From contig CM060888.1 in assembly GCA_030762935.1 (NCBI GenBank), forward strand, positions 116,323,468 through 116,387,467: a stretch of 64,000 bases of DNA. Direction: 5' to 3'. Positions 23,750 to 35,869 of the stretch are shown in pieces (the stretch's first letter is position 1; every line of letters begins with the position of its first letter). This stretch comes from Hymenopus coronatus. Its lineage: Eukaryota > Arthropoda > Insecta > Mantodea > Hymenopodidae. The translations under genes and the position numbers were made by a program. The notes below the pieces were generated by a model that did no database searches, was not told where the DNA came from, and worked only from the letters and a program-made list of their open reading frames with translations.

Positions 23750-23928
23750 TCGAAGTTGAACCTATCTCGCTTAGGGTGAGATTTTTTTTCGGGTTTTTCC
23801 CTTATCCTGAGAAGACGAATGTCAGGTAACTTTAAGCTCCATGGACCCCGAGATCATTTGAGCATCATTTCAACCATTTCATTCATCGTCCGATATGACC
23901 AACCAGGTCATAGTTGAAACTGATAGAA
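23750..23928 (+). repeat. SINE family B, body
   Basis: The body reads TCGCTTAGGGTGAG, TTTCGGGTTTTTCCCTTATC, AACTTTAAGCTCCATGGACC, CCGAGATCATTTGAGCATCA and CATTCATCGTCCGATATGAC. It matches five other copies in the window. Only the end of the tRNA head (B-box remnant) is present. Confidence 0.8.
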
Positions 23929-24150
23929 CAAGTTTGAAAATATGTAGTTCTTTATTTATACAAGCTAATTATTATAGGTAAAATGTACTTACGGTATGAA
24001 ATCGAGTATTACCTCCATTAAAGGCAACTTATTTCAGAAAATAATCCCCTCCTTTGTAACAGGTGTACTGACTGTTCAAGACTAAACACTTAAAAAGCAA
24101 TTCTGACATTGAATACTCTAGTAAAAGAGAACAAAAGATTCAGTTGATTT

Positions 24151-24878
24151 AAAACAAAATCTGATGTGTTATATTCACGTGACATTCTATAATCTTTCAT
24201 CGTAAAACTACTGTTTTTATTTTTTATATATAGTAAACCCTCTGCACCCACTGCTGATTTTAAGGCATATAAGAGTAACAAACAAAAGCTAAAACTAGGT
24301 CACTATGCTATTTATATAAATTCTCAAAGATAAAAATAAAAACATTACGATTTGCGACTGTCTAAGCAAAAATTATTTCAAAATTCAAACCAGTATTCAA
24401 AAGTTTTGTGAGATAAAAGCGCACTTAAAATGTTATTACAATGCTTTAACATGGTCTGCATTTTTTTTTTTTTTTTTTTCTGTTTTAAAGTTTTGTTTAT
24501 TTCTCACGATTTACGAGTTATTCACACAGAATAAAGAGGACTTCACAGACATTTCTAGAAAAATGCAAGATATAAATATTATTTATTATGAAAATAGCTT
24601 CAACATGAAGTATTTTAATCAAAATTGCAGGAGCCACTTTTGAGAAAATTTAAACGCTCTTCGAACATTTTTCATGTATTCAGTAGTTTAGGATAGAGGA
24701 CTTTTATTGAACATAATTCTGTAGTATCTTTGAAAGGTCCTGCATTTCTCACACACACACATATATAGATATATTAGCAGTCGTTTTACGAAGAATGCTT
24801 TTTTTTTTTTCGCTAAAATCTGGGTGAAATACAGCACTTATTGTACTTACTGTAAGTAAGTAGCAGAGAAATAAAAAT
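24151..24878 (-). repeat. Family H repeat, diverged
   Basis: AAAATCTGATGTG at the start, a body with several indels, an expanded T run at 24463-24479, a short ACACACAC tract near 24752 and a hairpin remnant (TACTTACTGTAAGTAAG) at the end. It is older than the 10.3-kb or 49.7-kb copies. Confidence 0.7.
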
Positions 24879-25595
24879 AGATTGTATTAAGATCTGCGAA
24901 AACAACAAATTATTGAAAAAAAAACAAATAAGAAATGCTCAACTCGATAGACTTGTTTATCGAGTTAAAAATAAATGAATACAGAGGATTAATGAACATG
25001 AACATTAATTTTAGGCGGGTAAATAGACTTATAGGAAGTCAACTTAGTTAAGCAACATTAGCAGAAGTGTTATGCTTTAATATGTTGATTATTGTTTGAA
25101 TGTTTAGTGTTGTTACTTTATTAGATGATTATGGCTTGAGATTGAGTCAGTATTGGAAAAAAAAAAGCCATTAAGCCATAGCGGATAGTGGTTAAATAAT
25201 TTATTTAATTGTGGTATTCACAGTATAAATGGAAACCTGAACAATTTACGAGAATGAGAGCTTTCTCGAGAAAGAATATAATTGTAAGACCTGTTTCAAG
25301 AAATAAATAAGGCAGCTCAAGATCAACTTAGGTCAGCGTGAAGCAAATGACCATAGAATTTATAGAGACGATCAGTTCAAAAAAAACATCGTACCTGCCA
25401 TTGATTTCGTGGTTTGTATTTCTGCATACCACTTCTACGGGCTTTGCATTCTAGAAACCTTAAGTTCATACATAAATAAACAAACATAAATAAATATGAG
25501 AAACCTTTTAGGGAGTTCAGCCTTCTATATTGAATTCCCCGCGCGTTAATAAAGTAGATTTTATAATTTAAAATGGTGAACAAAGTACTCTTCGC
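24879..25595. other. AT-rich DNA, nothing recognised
   Basis: A 91-codon minus-strand frame at 25377-25652 overlaps the head of a SINE and has no motif. Confidence 0.4.
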
Positions 25596-25810
25596 CCTTC
25601 TGTGGCATGAGAATACGGTATCTGCTTCTAATTCAAGAGATCCCGAATTCAATCTCGGTTAGAGTGAATTACGGTTTTTTTTTGTTTTTTTGTTTTTTTT
25701 CTTCTCCCTGGAGCTTTCGCTTAAGAATAGCGAGAACAAGTTAAGCTCTGTGAATCTTCAGTTGAGCATCATATCACGTATTTCATTCATTCATTCATTC
25801 ACTCATCGTT
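25596..25810 (+). repeat. SINE family B, diverged, with tRNA head
   Basis: A degenerate head (TGGCATGAGAATACGG as A-box region, GAATTCAATCTCGG as B-box region) leads to GTTAGAGTGAATTACGG, a T-rich interruption and the family B end TTGAGCATCATATCACG followed by a CATT repeat. Confidence 0.6.
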
Positions 25811-26089
25811 GGTCAAATTGCTAGTTTTGTGACTTTATAACAACATAAACTGCAGTTTATGTCCATTAATTATTTATTTTAATGATATGTTTATCAGCGA
25901 ATTCTTTTTAAATTGAACGCAATGTTTTTTTCCAATACTTTAAATATTAGGTCACATTGCTAGTTTTGTGACTTGTCATTTCAGTATAAATTACTGCTGT
26001 TAATGTTCAATAATTATTTTAATTGTATATTTATCACCTAATTGCTTTTAAATGGAAAGTAATTTTGATTTCCAGTACTTTAAATATTT
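25811..26089. repeat. Tandem duplication, two units of about 139 bp
   Basis: Unit one (25811-25949) and unit two (25950-26089) both start GGTCA-ATTGCTAGTTTTGTGACT and end CCA(A/G)TACTTTAAATATT. They have diverged by many substitutions, so the duplication is old. It begins where the preceding SINE ends. Confidence 0.75.
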
Positions 26090-26197
26090 GAAACCTTGCA
26101 AGCATAAAATACTTTTAATACTAATATATTTAAACATTAATTTGTTTCCAGCTCCATGCCTTTTCGCACTTACTTTTAATTGTGCGCGTCTGCTTAA

Positions 26198-26993
26198 TTT
26201 TTATTTTCTCTACACGTATAATATACATAGTGTATAGAGAAGGTATTGCATTTCACCCAAAAATTCAATGTCTAGATTTCACTGGAAATAGGCGTTTTAG
26301 GGTCCCCTGAATAAAAAAAAAATTTTAGATATAGGTCCGTGTGTGTCCTTGTGTCTGATAACTCAGAAACGAAAGGTCCGTAAAATACTAAACTTGGTAT
26401 TTGGGTTTAGTGTCTTCTAACACAAACCACCCTTTACATAGAAGAACATTCGAACATTTTTATTTTGTCAAAAATAGCTATAACAAGGTTGATTAAAATA
26501 CCGTATATTAAAGATATTTGTATCACAAATCTAGGGTATATGTTGAATTTTCTGGGAATAGCCACTGCTTTTTTCTGAATTTTGCGTAATCGGTAAACCG
26601 TAAGAGATAGACAAAAACTTATTGGACAAAACAATTTAGATCTGGTTAAAATACATGATTTATACATTTGTTTTGGTGAAAATGACCATTTTAAGATATT
26701 CTTTGTTTTTGTTCTAACTTTTAAAACATTTAAACTTTTCGCATGCGGGAAGTGATCAACTCCTAGCAATACAAAGGAATGAATTTCATCCACATGGCGA
26801 CTGGCTTTTAAAAGATTTGACTATCGTTTTAGCCTAGTGTACTCCCTTGTTTGCTTCTACTTACAAGAAAGCACGTAATAACATCTTTTCTGCTAATGTT
26901 TATCTCGATTAGAATGAAGAATAAGCGTTTTAATAATATTTTGTTACAGAGATGTAGAGAAAGTCATGTGAATGGAACACATTAGATATTTTG
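26198..26993 (+). repeat. Family H repeat, near full length
   Basis: TTTTATTTTCTCTACACG and the palindrome TATAATATACATAGTGTATA start the copy. The GT tract is short (about 10 bp), a 40-bp piece after the GGTATTTGGGTTTAGTATC-like segment is lost, and the end reads GGAACACATTAGATATTTT. Confidence 0.85.
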
Positions 26994-28929
26994 TATAGTG
27001 ATTTCAAGTTTTCGAACATTCTGTTTATTGTAGTTGTTTTATCTATAAATTATTCGTCCTTCTATTTATTCATTTCTTTCAATAAAATATTACGGTCTCT
27101 GTAACTTTCCCTTTCATTACGAATAAATCCATTGTATGTAAACTACTTTAGTGCGTTTTTAGTCTTATATTTTGAACTTTGAGTGTCTACTGCTATTGGT
27201 GTCTAAGTTTATTTAAAATATTATTTGTTTGAATAAGTTTTTCTAGTGGCAGAAAATCTCCTACAGAAGTTTTATTATTTGTAAACCTCTTTCATGTTTT
27301 AATTTATAATTATTCCAAGGCTAACTCAACAAACGCCATGAACACATAAACTAGCAAAAATAGTCACATCTTTCTAAGCAAACACTTCCATTTCATTAAC
27401 CACCTCAAGTTCAAAATCGGATGATCTTTCCTACTTCCAGCGTACTTATTTAACTCAAGGATGTTGGTTACATTGCAATGTAGATACTAATTTAATTAGC
27501 TTATATTTTTAGTTTTATGATATTTTCATCTCCAATGACTGCACCTTTAGATTATTGCGGAAATCGCTTTACTGTCCAACGGAAGTAAATAGTTACAAAA
27601 TGTACAATTTTTTGTATGATTTGTGAGCTTAGGTTTTGTTCATATTTAAAGCTCCCTAGAGATGTCAGATAGTGAGATCAACAAAGGTAAAAACCACATT
27701 TATAGGATATTTATCATCAGTCATATTTTTCTCCCAATATTAGTTAAAATAATAAATTGGTTAAGTCTCAGTAGGTGATGTTAATTGTGTAAAATTTGGA
27801 CTGAAAAAATCTTGCATTATGCTAAGATGGTAAAAATATCTAGTCTAAACGTATTTGTACAACATGCAAGTAAGTGGGATATTTTAATTTTTGGCATTCT
27901 GTCAGGTTGAAATAGTTTTTATCAAACCATAATTAATATAAAATGTGCATAAATTAAATTCTTAAAACACCTTTATTTGTTTGAACACTTAAATTGTCAG
28001 AACAGTTATGGTTACCTAAAGATCATGTAGAAGTCCTTGATTAACATTAGTTGAATATAATATTAATTTTATGTGATTTCTGTGATGTACAAATTAATGA
28101 AAATTAATAACGGAAAGTGTAGCACACAATATTTATAAAGTATTACTAGAATTACACAGTATATTTTTAAATAAATAGATACATGAGTTTTTAGAGATGT
28201 TGATTTGTAAAGACCTTAAAGATATTTTTCTCTGCCTCACAGGATAACTCGTTGTGATAGTTAATGATGTGAGAATAAAATTACGAAGAAAACGAAGATG
28301 AAAGTTATCAGCTGATATTTGTCAATAAATAATCACTTTTTAAAATAACCTAAAGTGTACATTATTGCTGATGCAGCACTCTTTATAAGAGAATAGCCAT
28401 CGTCTACTTCAATATATGTAGCTGAATCTTCACCAGTCACACTCAAAGTGTGCTGAGAGCATTGTTGAGACGCTTGTCATATGATAGTTCAGTCTTTACG
28501 GCGTTACTAGTATGGAGGGGTTACAAATATCGTAACGATTACGTTTTGAGGATTATATTAAATAACGGTTACAAACATAACGAGATAGCAAGATATTACT
28601 TTTTCCCATTAGTATATAGAATTGAGAATATGTTTGAATCATCGTTTAAAATCAGAGTTGTATTTCTGCTATAATAAATCGAGGTATGGTACAGTTTAGA
28701 TCATGATATCTTTGATCACATTATTTGAATTGATAAAATGACACTACATAAAGATTATTTTTGTGATACATGATGCTAATTTTGTTCTACCAATAGTAGT
28801 TTTAATTCTTATACAAGGAGAGACATAAGTGGGTAAATAGTTGTATAATTGGTGTATTTGATGATTGAGATGAGTAATTCCGTTGACTATGGCTTCTTGT
28901 TCCATTATTAAGCTTTCAGTTTGCCGTTG
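26994..28929. other. AT-rich DNA, nothing recognised
   Basis: Nearly 2 kb of AT-rich DNA without repeats from the window's families. A 74-codon plus frame (28450-28674) has no motif. Confidence 0.4.
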
Positions 28930-29250
28930 GTTTTTTTGTCTTTTGTTTATTCATTATTTCGGTCTCCGTATCATGGTGGCTTTTGGAACCTTGAGAACGA
29001 GTTCGAGAGAAATGGTGTGAAGAGTTTGACACCTCCTTCATCCATGATCACAGCTTACAGGTTATGCAGCGAATTTCATCAAACAGGGTCTGTTGGTAAA
29101 CTGCCAAAAAATGGTGGACCAATTTCCGTTATAACACTGAAAATGAGATGATAGTTGATCCTCAGACGTTTGTCCAAGTTGCCAAAAATTAAAGAGAAGG
29201 GCAGCCATTGAACTGAACATCTCACGCAGAATATATGATACCATGCTTAG
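28930..29250 (+). pseudogene. Transposase N-terminal HTH relic (DUF4817-like)
   Basis: The plus frame reads ENEFERNGVKSLTPPSSMIT, then AYRLCSEFHQTGSVGKLPKN, then GGPISVIT. A helix followed by F..TGSV and a basic Pro/Gly-rich hook resembles the N-terminal helix-turn-helix of insect transposases annotated as DUF4817. A stop follows at 29149. Further downstream the minimal reading KRRAAIELNISRRIYDTM resembles a second helical segment. No catalytic domain follows before the next family H copy. Confidence 0.4.
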
Positions 29251-29471
29251 TATTTTTTCGAGTAAGATTGATACTATATACCTACTTATTCCCTTCCCTG
29301 TGTGCTAAGTGCACACATTGTAATGTAAATAATAAATAAAATGAATATTTCAATACTCTGCAGGCCATTGGCATGGCTTATACTAGTTCAGAAACAAATG
29401 CACTTTTGGTGTCAAAGGAAAACAAAATAACAGAAACCCTCTATGACAACAAATCATAATAAAACAAATGA

Positions 29472-30306
29472 AAAATAAAATCACATGACTTTCTCTACAT
29501 ATCTGCAACAAATTATTGCTAGTAATCTTATGTTTCTATTTAATTTATACTAATCGAGAAAAATTAGCGGAAATGGTCATATTACTTGCTTCCTTGTAAG
29601 CAGAAGCGAAATAAAGGTTAAAGTGATAGTCAAAAGCTGGTTGCAATGTGACAGAAGTTTCTTTGTTTGTATGCACAGGAGTTGACACATTTCTGTATGA
29701 GAAAAGTATACGTTTTTCAAGCTGAAATCAATAATAAGGAATATCTCAAAAACGACCAACTCCACGAAAAAATGTATATGACAAATTGTGAGTGTTAACG
29801 TGCTGTTCATTTTTGTGTGGCAAGTCTTTGTCCATCTCTTACGGTTTAGCAGTTATGCAAAATTCCATAAACTTCATCCAGAATAAAGTAGTCTGCAGAG
29901 GCTATTCCCATAAAATTCAAGATATACATTTTATTTATTAGGTGAATATCTGTAATATACGATTTTTTAACCAAAATCGTTAGAGCCATTTTTGAGAAAC
30001 TCAAAATTTTCAAAAAAAGTTCCATGTAAAGGGTAGTTGACTGTGGGGAATTTTCTTGAAAACCTTCGTGTCGCATCCTTGGAAGGTACCAAAGTTAAAT
30101 ATCAAGTTTGGTATTCAATGGTCTTTTCGTTTTTGAGCTATGCTATCCACAGACACACACGCACACACGGACCTTTTTCTAAAAATGCTTTTTTTGGATT
30201 CAGGATGACCGAAAACATCCGGTGAAATATTGGTATCAAATTTTAGGTGTATTACAATACCTTCTCTATACACTATATACATAGTACATGTAGAAAAAGT
30301 AAAAAT
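29472..30306 (-). repeat. Family H repeat, near full length
   Basis: Starts AAAAATAAAATCACATGAC, has a body well conserved with the 49.7-kb and 59.3-kb copies, a short ACACACACGC tract and a hairpin (ACACTATATACATAGTAC). It forms the left arm of a head-to-head pair with the copy at 30655, 350 bp away. Confidence 0.9.
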
Positions 30307-30654
30307 GTTTATGCCAGAATTAGGGCATATTTATAGAGAGCTGCAATGCCTAAGATTAGTCGATCTCCTTGTAAGACGACATTGTGTTGTTGATTTTCAT
30401 CCCGTTTTGGTGTATCTGGCTTGTACCGAGGATTCCATTGTGTGGATACCAGCTATTCGCTTCTAGCCGGAGCAAAACTCTTTCTGATTTACATGCGTAA
30501 ACCAGTTAGGATCACTTGCAGCTGATGATGGAAATTCAGAATTTTAAATGTCAGCCAACCTATCAGTGGTTTGTACACAATCCTCTCCACCAGGTACGCA
30601 GAAAGTGGTGCTTGTAGAACAGCGACCCCAAAAGTATTTGAAGAAAAAACTACC
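30307..30654 (+). other. Unique spacer, possible Penelope C-terminus trace
   Basis: The 348 bp between two family H copies is open from about 30320 to 30466 and ends VWIPAIRF before a stop. The spacing VDFHP then 12 residues then VWIPAI is close to the KLHP then 13 residues then VWIPAI seen in the Penelope-like relic at 33.8 kb. The match is short and may be chance. Confidence 0.2.
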
Positions 30655-31532
30655 ATTTTTACTTTCTCTACACGTACTGTGTACATAGTGTATAGAGGAA
30701 GTATTCTATTCCACCCAAAATTCGATACCACGATTTCACCGGTAATACTTGTTTTAGGACCCACTGAACCCAAAAAAGCGTTTGCAGAAAAAGTCCGTTG
30801 TGTGTGACTGTGTGCGTGTGTGTGTATGTGTGTCTGTCTCTCTGTCTGTCTGTCTGTCTGAGGACCGTATAGCTCAAAAACGAAAAGACCGTTAAATACC
30901 AAACTTAGTATTTAGGTTTGGCATCTTCCAAAGATGCGACAGAAAATTTTTCAAGAAAATATCCTTTACATGGAAAAATGTTCGATAATTTTATTTTCTA
31001 AAAAGCGGCTCTAAGGAATTTGATTAAAATGACGTATATTAAAAATATCTACATCCCAAATAAAATGTATATCTTGAATTTTCGGGGAATAGCCGAAGAA
31101 TACCTCTTTATTCTGGATGAATTTTGCCAAATTTTGCTTAAACTGCTAAACCGTAAGAGATAGACAAAAACTTAGTACACAGAAAATGTAGATCTCACAC
31201 AGTTTATGTCCTTTACATTTTTGTGTGGAGGTAACCGTTTCCGAGATACTTCTTGTTATTGGCTTTAGCTGTAAACTACTTATATTTTTCTCAGACGGTA
31301 AGTGTTCGTTTTTTTTCCTTCTACTCCTGGCTAAGCAAAGAAGCGATAAATAAGCTTTTAAAACATTTTACTATTGTGTTCTCTTATTTTCTTCCTACTT
31401 ATAAGGAAGTAAGTAATAAGAACATTCTGTTAATGATATCTCGATTAGCATGGTGCAGAAAGAAGAATAATCTTATGTAAGAAGTTTGTAGAAGTTAGAT
31501 AAGGTAATGTGAGTGTAACACATGATTTTTAA
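30655..31532 (+). repeat. Family H repeat, full length
   Basis: ATTTTTACTTTCTCTACACG starts the copy and CACATGATTTTTAACTTT ends it, so ATTTTTA(A)C lies at both edges. The microsatellite is GT followed by a pure CTGT/TCTG tract (30830-30860). Confidence 0.9.
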
Positions 31533-31641
31533 CTTTAAGTTCGGCTAAATTAGCCATGCTTATTCCATTGGTTTGCCAAAATATGACCCGATCCGCAAGT
31601 TGCTTTTGTTAGGTATGCTTACAAACTTCAATTAAATATAA

Positions 31642-32503
31642 ATAAAAATCTAAGTTGTGCCATTCAAGTGACTTTCACTATATCTCTGTAACAAATTATT
31701 GTTAAAAAAAACTTATTCTCCTGTCTATTTCATGCTAATCAATATAACATTAGCAGAAATTGTCTTTATTACTTACTTACTTGCTTGTAAGTAGAAAGGA
31801 AATAAGGTAATACGTGAGGTTAAAACGATAGTCCAATAATTTAAAAGCTGGTTGCCATGAATCCGTTTCTTTGCATGCCAAGGAGTTTATAAATTCCCGT
31901 ATGATAAGTAGTTTAAATAATTTAAAACTGAACACAAAAGCCAGAAATATCTCGGAAGTGGTCAACGCCATGAAAAAAAGTAAGTATTACATAAAAATTG
32001 TGTTTTACCGATATCTACATTTTTTGTGTAGTAAGTTTTTCTCTATCACTTACGGTTTACGAGTTTTGCAAAATTCAGCAAAATGCATTCAGAATAAAGA
32101 GATCTTCAAATACTATTCACAGAAAATTCAAGATATACATTGTATTTTTCACGTAAATATCTTTAATATACAGTACTTTAATAAAAATCTTTGGAACATT
32201 TTTGAGAAAATCAAAATTTTCGAACTAATTTCCATGTAAAGTTTGGGGTGGAAGTATTTTTTTCAACATCTCCCTGCCGCGTCCTTGGAAGATACTAAAG
32301 TTAAATACCAAGTGTGTATTGTGCTGACTTTTCGTTTGTGAGCTATGATGTTCATAGGCACACGGACATGGACACACGGACCTTTTTCTAAACATTCAAT
32401 TTTTGGATACAGAGGACCTGTATTTCCGGAGAAAACTCGGTGTCGAATTTTTGGGTGGAGTGCAATACCTTCTCTTTCATGTACAATGTAGAGAAATTAA
32501 AAT
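31642..32503 (-). repeat. Family H repeat, near full length
   Basis: AAAAATCTAAGTTGTGCC starts the copy. The hairpin end is partly deleted (TCATGTACAATGTAGAG) and the CA tract is short. It is tail-to-tail with the copy at 30655. Confidence 0.85.
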
Positions 32504-33251
32504 AGTGCGCTTGTATTAGACCTATATTACTAGCACTATGTAAAGAATTATAGGAGCTGGTACGGGAGAGTAGTGGGGTGCCCTCCTTTTTTGCCGAAGA
32601 CCATAATGGCAATTTTTCTAGGAATGTACTATCTGTAATCAAGTGCTCTTAAAAAAGCAACAAAGCACGAACCCAGTGAAAGAAAAAGGAAAATATAGAT
32701 GGCAGGTGCTCAAACATTATATTGAACTTGTAAATAAAATGACTGGGCTCAGAAAATAAGAAAATACACCACCCCACCTTTCTAGGGTTAAGAAAGTATC
32801 TATAAATTCAAGAGTTACGAGCAACACATATAATAGAGTTTTCAAACACAGAATTGTATTGAGCTAACTTACATATTAATAACTGCGGTCAGATTGTGAA
32901 GGCAGTAAAACCAAAGATAAACGTAAAATAGTTAGTTCGAAACTGAAAATAAACAAAGTGCAGAAGAGAAGAAACATAATTGTATTAGTAGTTCCTGCCT
33001 TAAATTTGATAGAAAACGTGATGGGAAAGCGAGGAAAAAGTCCAGCTAATTAGGCACCAATTAGGAAATTTGTGTAGTTTTGGGATTTTCAAATGCTTTT
33101 GTATTACTGCTTTAGTAATAGCTCAGTGCGCCGTTTATACCAGGTCCACTGAAGCCTAAGTAATATTCTGCGGAAGAAGTACATTCTATCAATGTATTCC
33201 AATTTAACTTGAAAAACGCTACATTACCACATATTTTAATACTCTTGCTTT

Positions 33252-33252
<1 letters not shown>
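32504..33252. other. Unique DNA, nothing recognised
   Basis: No reading frame or repeat match. It contains AT-rich sequence with short purine-rich runs. Confidence 0.4.

Positions 33253-33280
<28 letters not shown>
33253..33280. repeat. Poly(T) tract
   Basis: A run of 28 T. Nothing in the adjacent DNA identifies it as a retroposon tail. Confidence 0.9.
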
Positions 33281-33287
<7 letters not shown>

Positions 33288-33479
33288 CTGTCATTTTAGG
33301 TTTTATGTGTTGCTTGGTATATTTAAGCAATAATTAAACAAAAATATGTTATTTTATTTAAAGTATTTTATTCCTAGGGTCGCAAGTGGTTTCCACGCCT
33401 CCACTAATGTAACACGTATAAGAGGTTAACATTTTATAAGGCGAGCGTTATCAATCGTGGCTTCATGGGTGAACAGCCG

Positions 33480-34160
33480 TGTCAGATTTATACAATCCTA
33501 TGAGCTTTCGGCCATTCTAACTCCAGGCCTTCTTCAGGGACCGAGTGAAGTTGCTTGGAACTGCTTCACTATTTACTCTAGCTAGATGGGAGGGGCTTGC
33601 GCTGCCCTGGCTAATGATCGCGTGGCGATCTATGATTGGCCCGGCTGACACAAGGGACGTGTTTCGGCTTGTCTGGTGTTTCCTGCTAGGTCCATCATGT
33701 ACCCCGGGTGATTGGAGACGCTGTTGCATGTGTGTTTTATAGCTGGTATCCAAACTGCGCTTAGTTGAAGTCTCGAGTCTCTATTATAATTCCAAGGGTG
33801 TAGTTTGATTTCAATGGTCTCTTTGATGGGTCTGCCATAGTATTTATCCTTTGATGTAGAACCGAGATGTCGGTGAAGTTGATTTTGTGTACTTTGTCTA
33901 TACAGTGTAGGGCAGTCTGATATTGCGCTGATGTTCTTTGCACCTTTCTTCAACTGTCCAGTTTGTCCAAGTACACCTTCCCGCATTCGCACGAAATTTT
34001 TTACACTGTTGGAACATTGGGCAACAATGGTTCTTTTATCGCTCTTAAGTATTGCTGGATTTCTTGGGGGCGGAAAAGTAGGTCTTGATGCTGTGTTTGG
34101 TGAGTATGGGGGACATTTTGTTGGAAGTAGGACTATAGAATGGCATGAAGGCCTCACTTA
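33480..34160 (-). pseudogene. Penelope-like element, GIY-YIG end
   Basis: Minus-strand readings in shifting frames match the C-terminal part of Penelope-like retroelements in order: ILTKHSIKTYFSAPKK (linker), EIQQYLRAIKEPLLPN, a KISCECGKVYL block that after a frame change continues GQTGQ (the GIY-YIG core appearing as KVYL-GQTG), ALHCIDKVHKINFTDISVL, then GRPIKETIEIKLHPWNYNRD and LQLSAVWIPAIKH. The glutamate in the IKETIEI helix is the usual catalytic residue position. The reverse transcriptase domain is absent, so only the endonuclease end survives. The 3' sequence after the ORF contains CTGAAGA and GGCCGAAAGC, which also occur downstream of such ORFs. Confidence 0.75.
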
Positions 34161-34764
34161 ACATGCATCTCTCTCTACTCTTGGAATTAGGAGGGCACAG
34201 CGAATCCGTCATGTTTTTCAAGGGTCTACCTCTTGATCTCCTGGACGTCTAATGTGGTCCTCGTTATGAAAAATGTATCTGCCTGAGTCCTAGAACGCTG
34301 GTTAAAGACAAGAAAATGCCTCCGCTGGTTATGTTCATTAATGCGGTATTATACAACTTGTTTTTGCATTATACGGCGTCTTTTTAGCTGTAATTGAAAT
34401 CATGTTCCTAAACATCTTTACGTAATATAATCTGGGCTACAAGAAACCGTTTTGTTATCGAATCCGGCATTTTATAGGGACGGTACTAAGAGGCAGGTGG
34501 GAGGTATTATTCCGGTTTTGAACTTGAGGCATCACGTCACACCTAATGCACGAGTGCCTATATGTAATATTATCGCTTGGAACTCAGTGAGCAAGTTCCA
34601 TTGCATTAAAATTGATTTTTATTCACAAAGTGCAGGAGTTTTACATTCATTATTTGCAATTACTGCATAAAGAATATAAAAAAGAACTCCGAGATAATTA
34701 AAAAGGTGAGCCTTATTTTATTACGCATCTTTTATTTTAATTGTAATGTAGATAGAACTTCCTG
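34161..34764. other. Unique DNA, nothing firmly recognised
   Basis: Next to the Penelope relic, a minus-strand reading RRSRGRPLK is faintly like a LINE ORF tail but is too short to call. The remainder is AT-rich. Confidence 0.35.
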
Positions 34765-35470
34765 AAACATATATTACACATTTTGCTATCGATATAAAGG
34801 GAATAGCGACAGCTAATTGCTGGGCGCTACATGCTGGTTTTCAAATTTTCTGCGCTCTTTCGATAACATTGCGAGCAACTTTTGAAAATCGGCAGAACTT
34901 AAATAAGGAATAACAGGATAATTAGCAACTCGAATCATTAATAATGGAAATCTCTTAAAACGGCACTTGTCACAAAAAAGATGTTTGAAATAAATTGTGT
35001 GCTTTAAAGATATTTAAATTTCTGTTTAGTAACATTTACCAATTATGTAACTTTTTTTCCAAATGAATAGGAATTCAGAAACTATTCCCAGAATACGTAA
35101 TATATTATACATTTTATTTCTCGTATAAAATATTTAGTATGTGATATTTTAGACAACATCCTTAAAACATTTACCAGTAAATCGAACATGGCGAAGAATA
35201 ATCTTTGTAAGGTGTAATCTGGGGTTGTAGTAATTTATTGAAAATCTGCTTGTGCATATTTGGAAGGTATGAACTTAAATTCCAAGTTTAGTATTTATCT
35301 GAACTTCATTTGTGAATTATGCTGTTCACAGATACACACAAAGACATAGTGGTATAAAGACACACACATACAGATGGACCTTTTACTAAAATGTGTTAGA
35401 TAAAAAAAATGCTTCCGATGAAATACCGATTTACATTTTTGAATGGATTGCAATGTCATCTCTACTTGAT
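34765..35470 (-). repeat. Family H repeat, old subfamily
   Basis: The microsatellite (ACACACAAAGACATAGTGG) and conserved end segment (CCGATGAAATACCGATTTAC) are recognisable. The body has the variant GATATAAAGGGAATAGCGACAG, shared with the fragment at 36250. The outer 120 bp at the left and the hairpin are degraded. Confidence 0.7.
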
Positions 35471-35639
35471 AATATTACTTCTTCTTCTGCTATCATACTT
35501 CTTACTACTTACCCTCTTTATATGGAGGACTTACACATCGCATAACTTACAAGTTAATGCCTGGGGCAGTTGTCTGTTAAGGAGCAACGGACTATGAGAC
35601 TGAGAGAGTATACAGGGATGGGGATCAACCAATGAACAT

Positions 35640-35830
35640 GTGGAAGTCGATGATATGAAATGTAGTCGAAATAGATGACAGCAAATGTGATTACGGAACA
35701 TTGGTGGAACGAGAGGAGGACCTGGAGAACGTCCCCAGATGCCGCTTCATCCACTACGAATCCCAAATGAGGTTACCTGGAAATGAACCGGGACCACTTT
35801 AGTGACCGGTGAGCGACGGACAGTATTGCA
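35640..35830 (-). repeat. SINE family A, diverged
   Basis: Read on the minus strand: a head with CCGGTTCATTTCC as B-box remnant, GTAGTGGATGAAGCGG matching GGTGGACAAAGCGG of the 51.8-kb copy, and CACCAATGTTCCGTAATCAC. It is older than the other family A copies. Confidence 0.5.
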
Positions 35831-35869
35831 TGAGGGGAAAAGAATCAATCTTTTATATGCAGATTGTCG

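Noticed and set aside
30489..30902. 137-codon frame over a family H copy
   Set aside because: It crosses the copy's hairpin and microsatellite and is not conserved in sister copies.
34161..34270. LINE ORF tail (RRSRGRPLK)
   Set aside because: Only a short basic stretch supports it and the flanking reading is not homologous.
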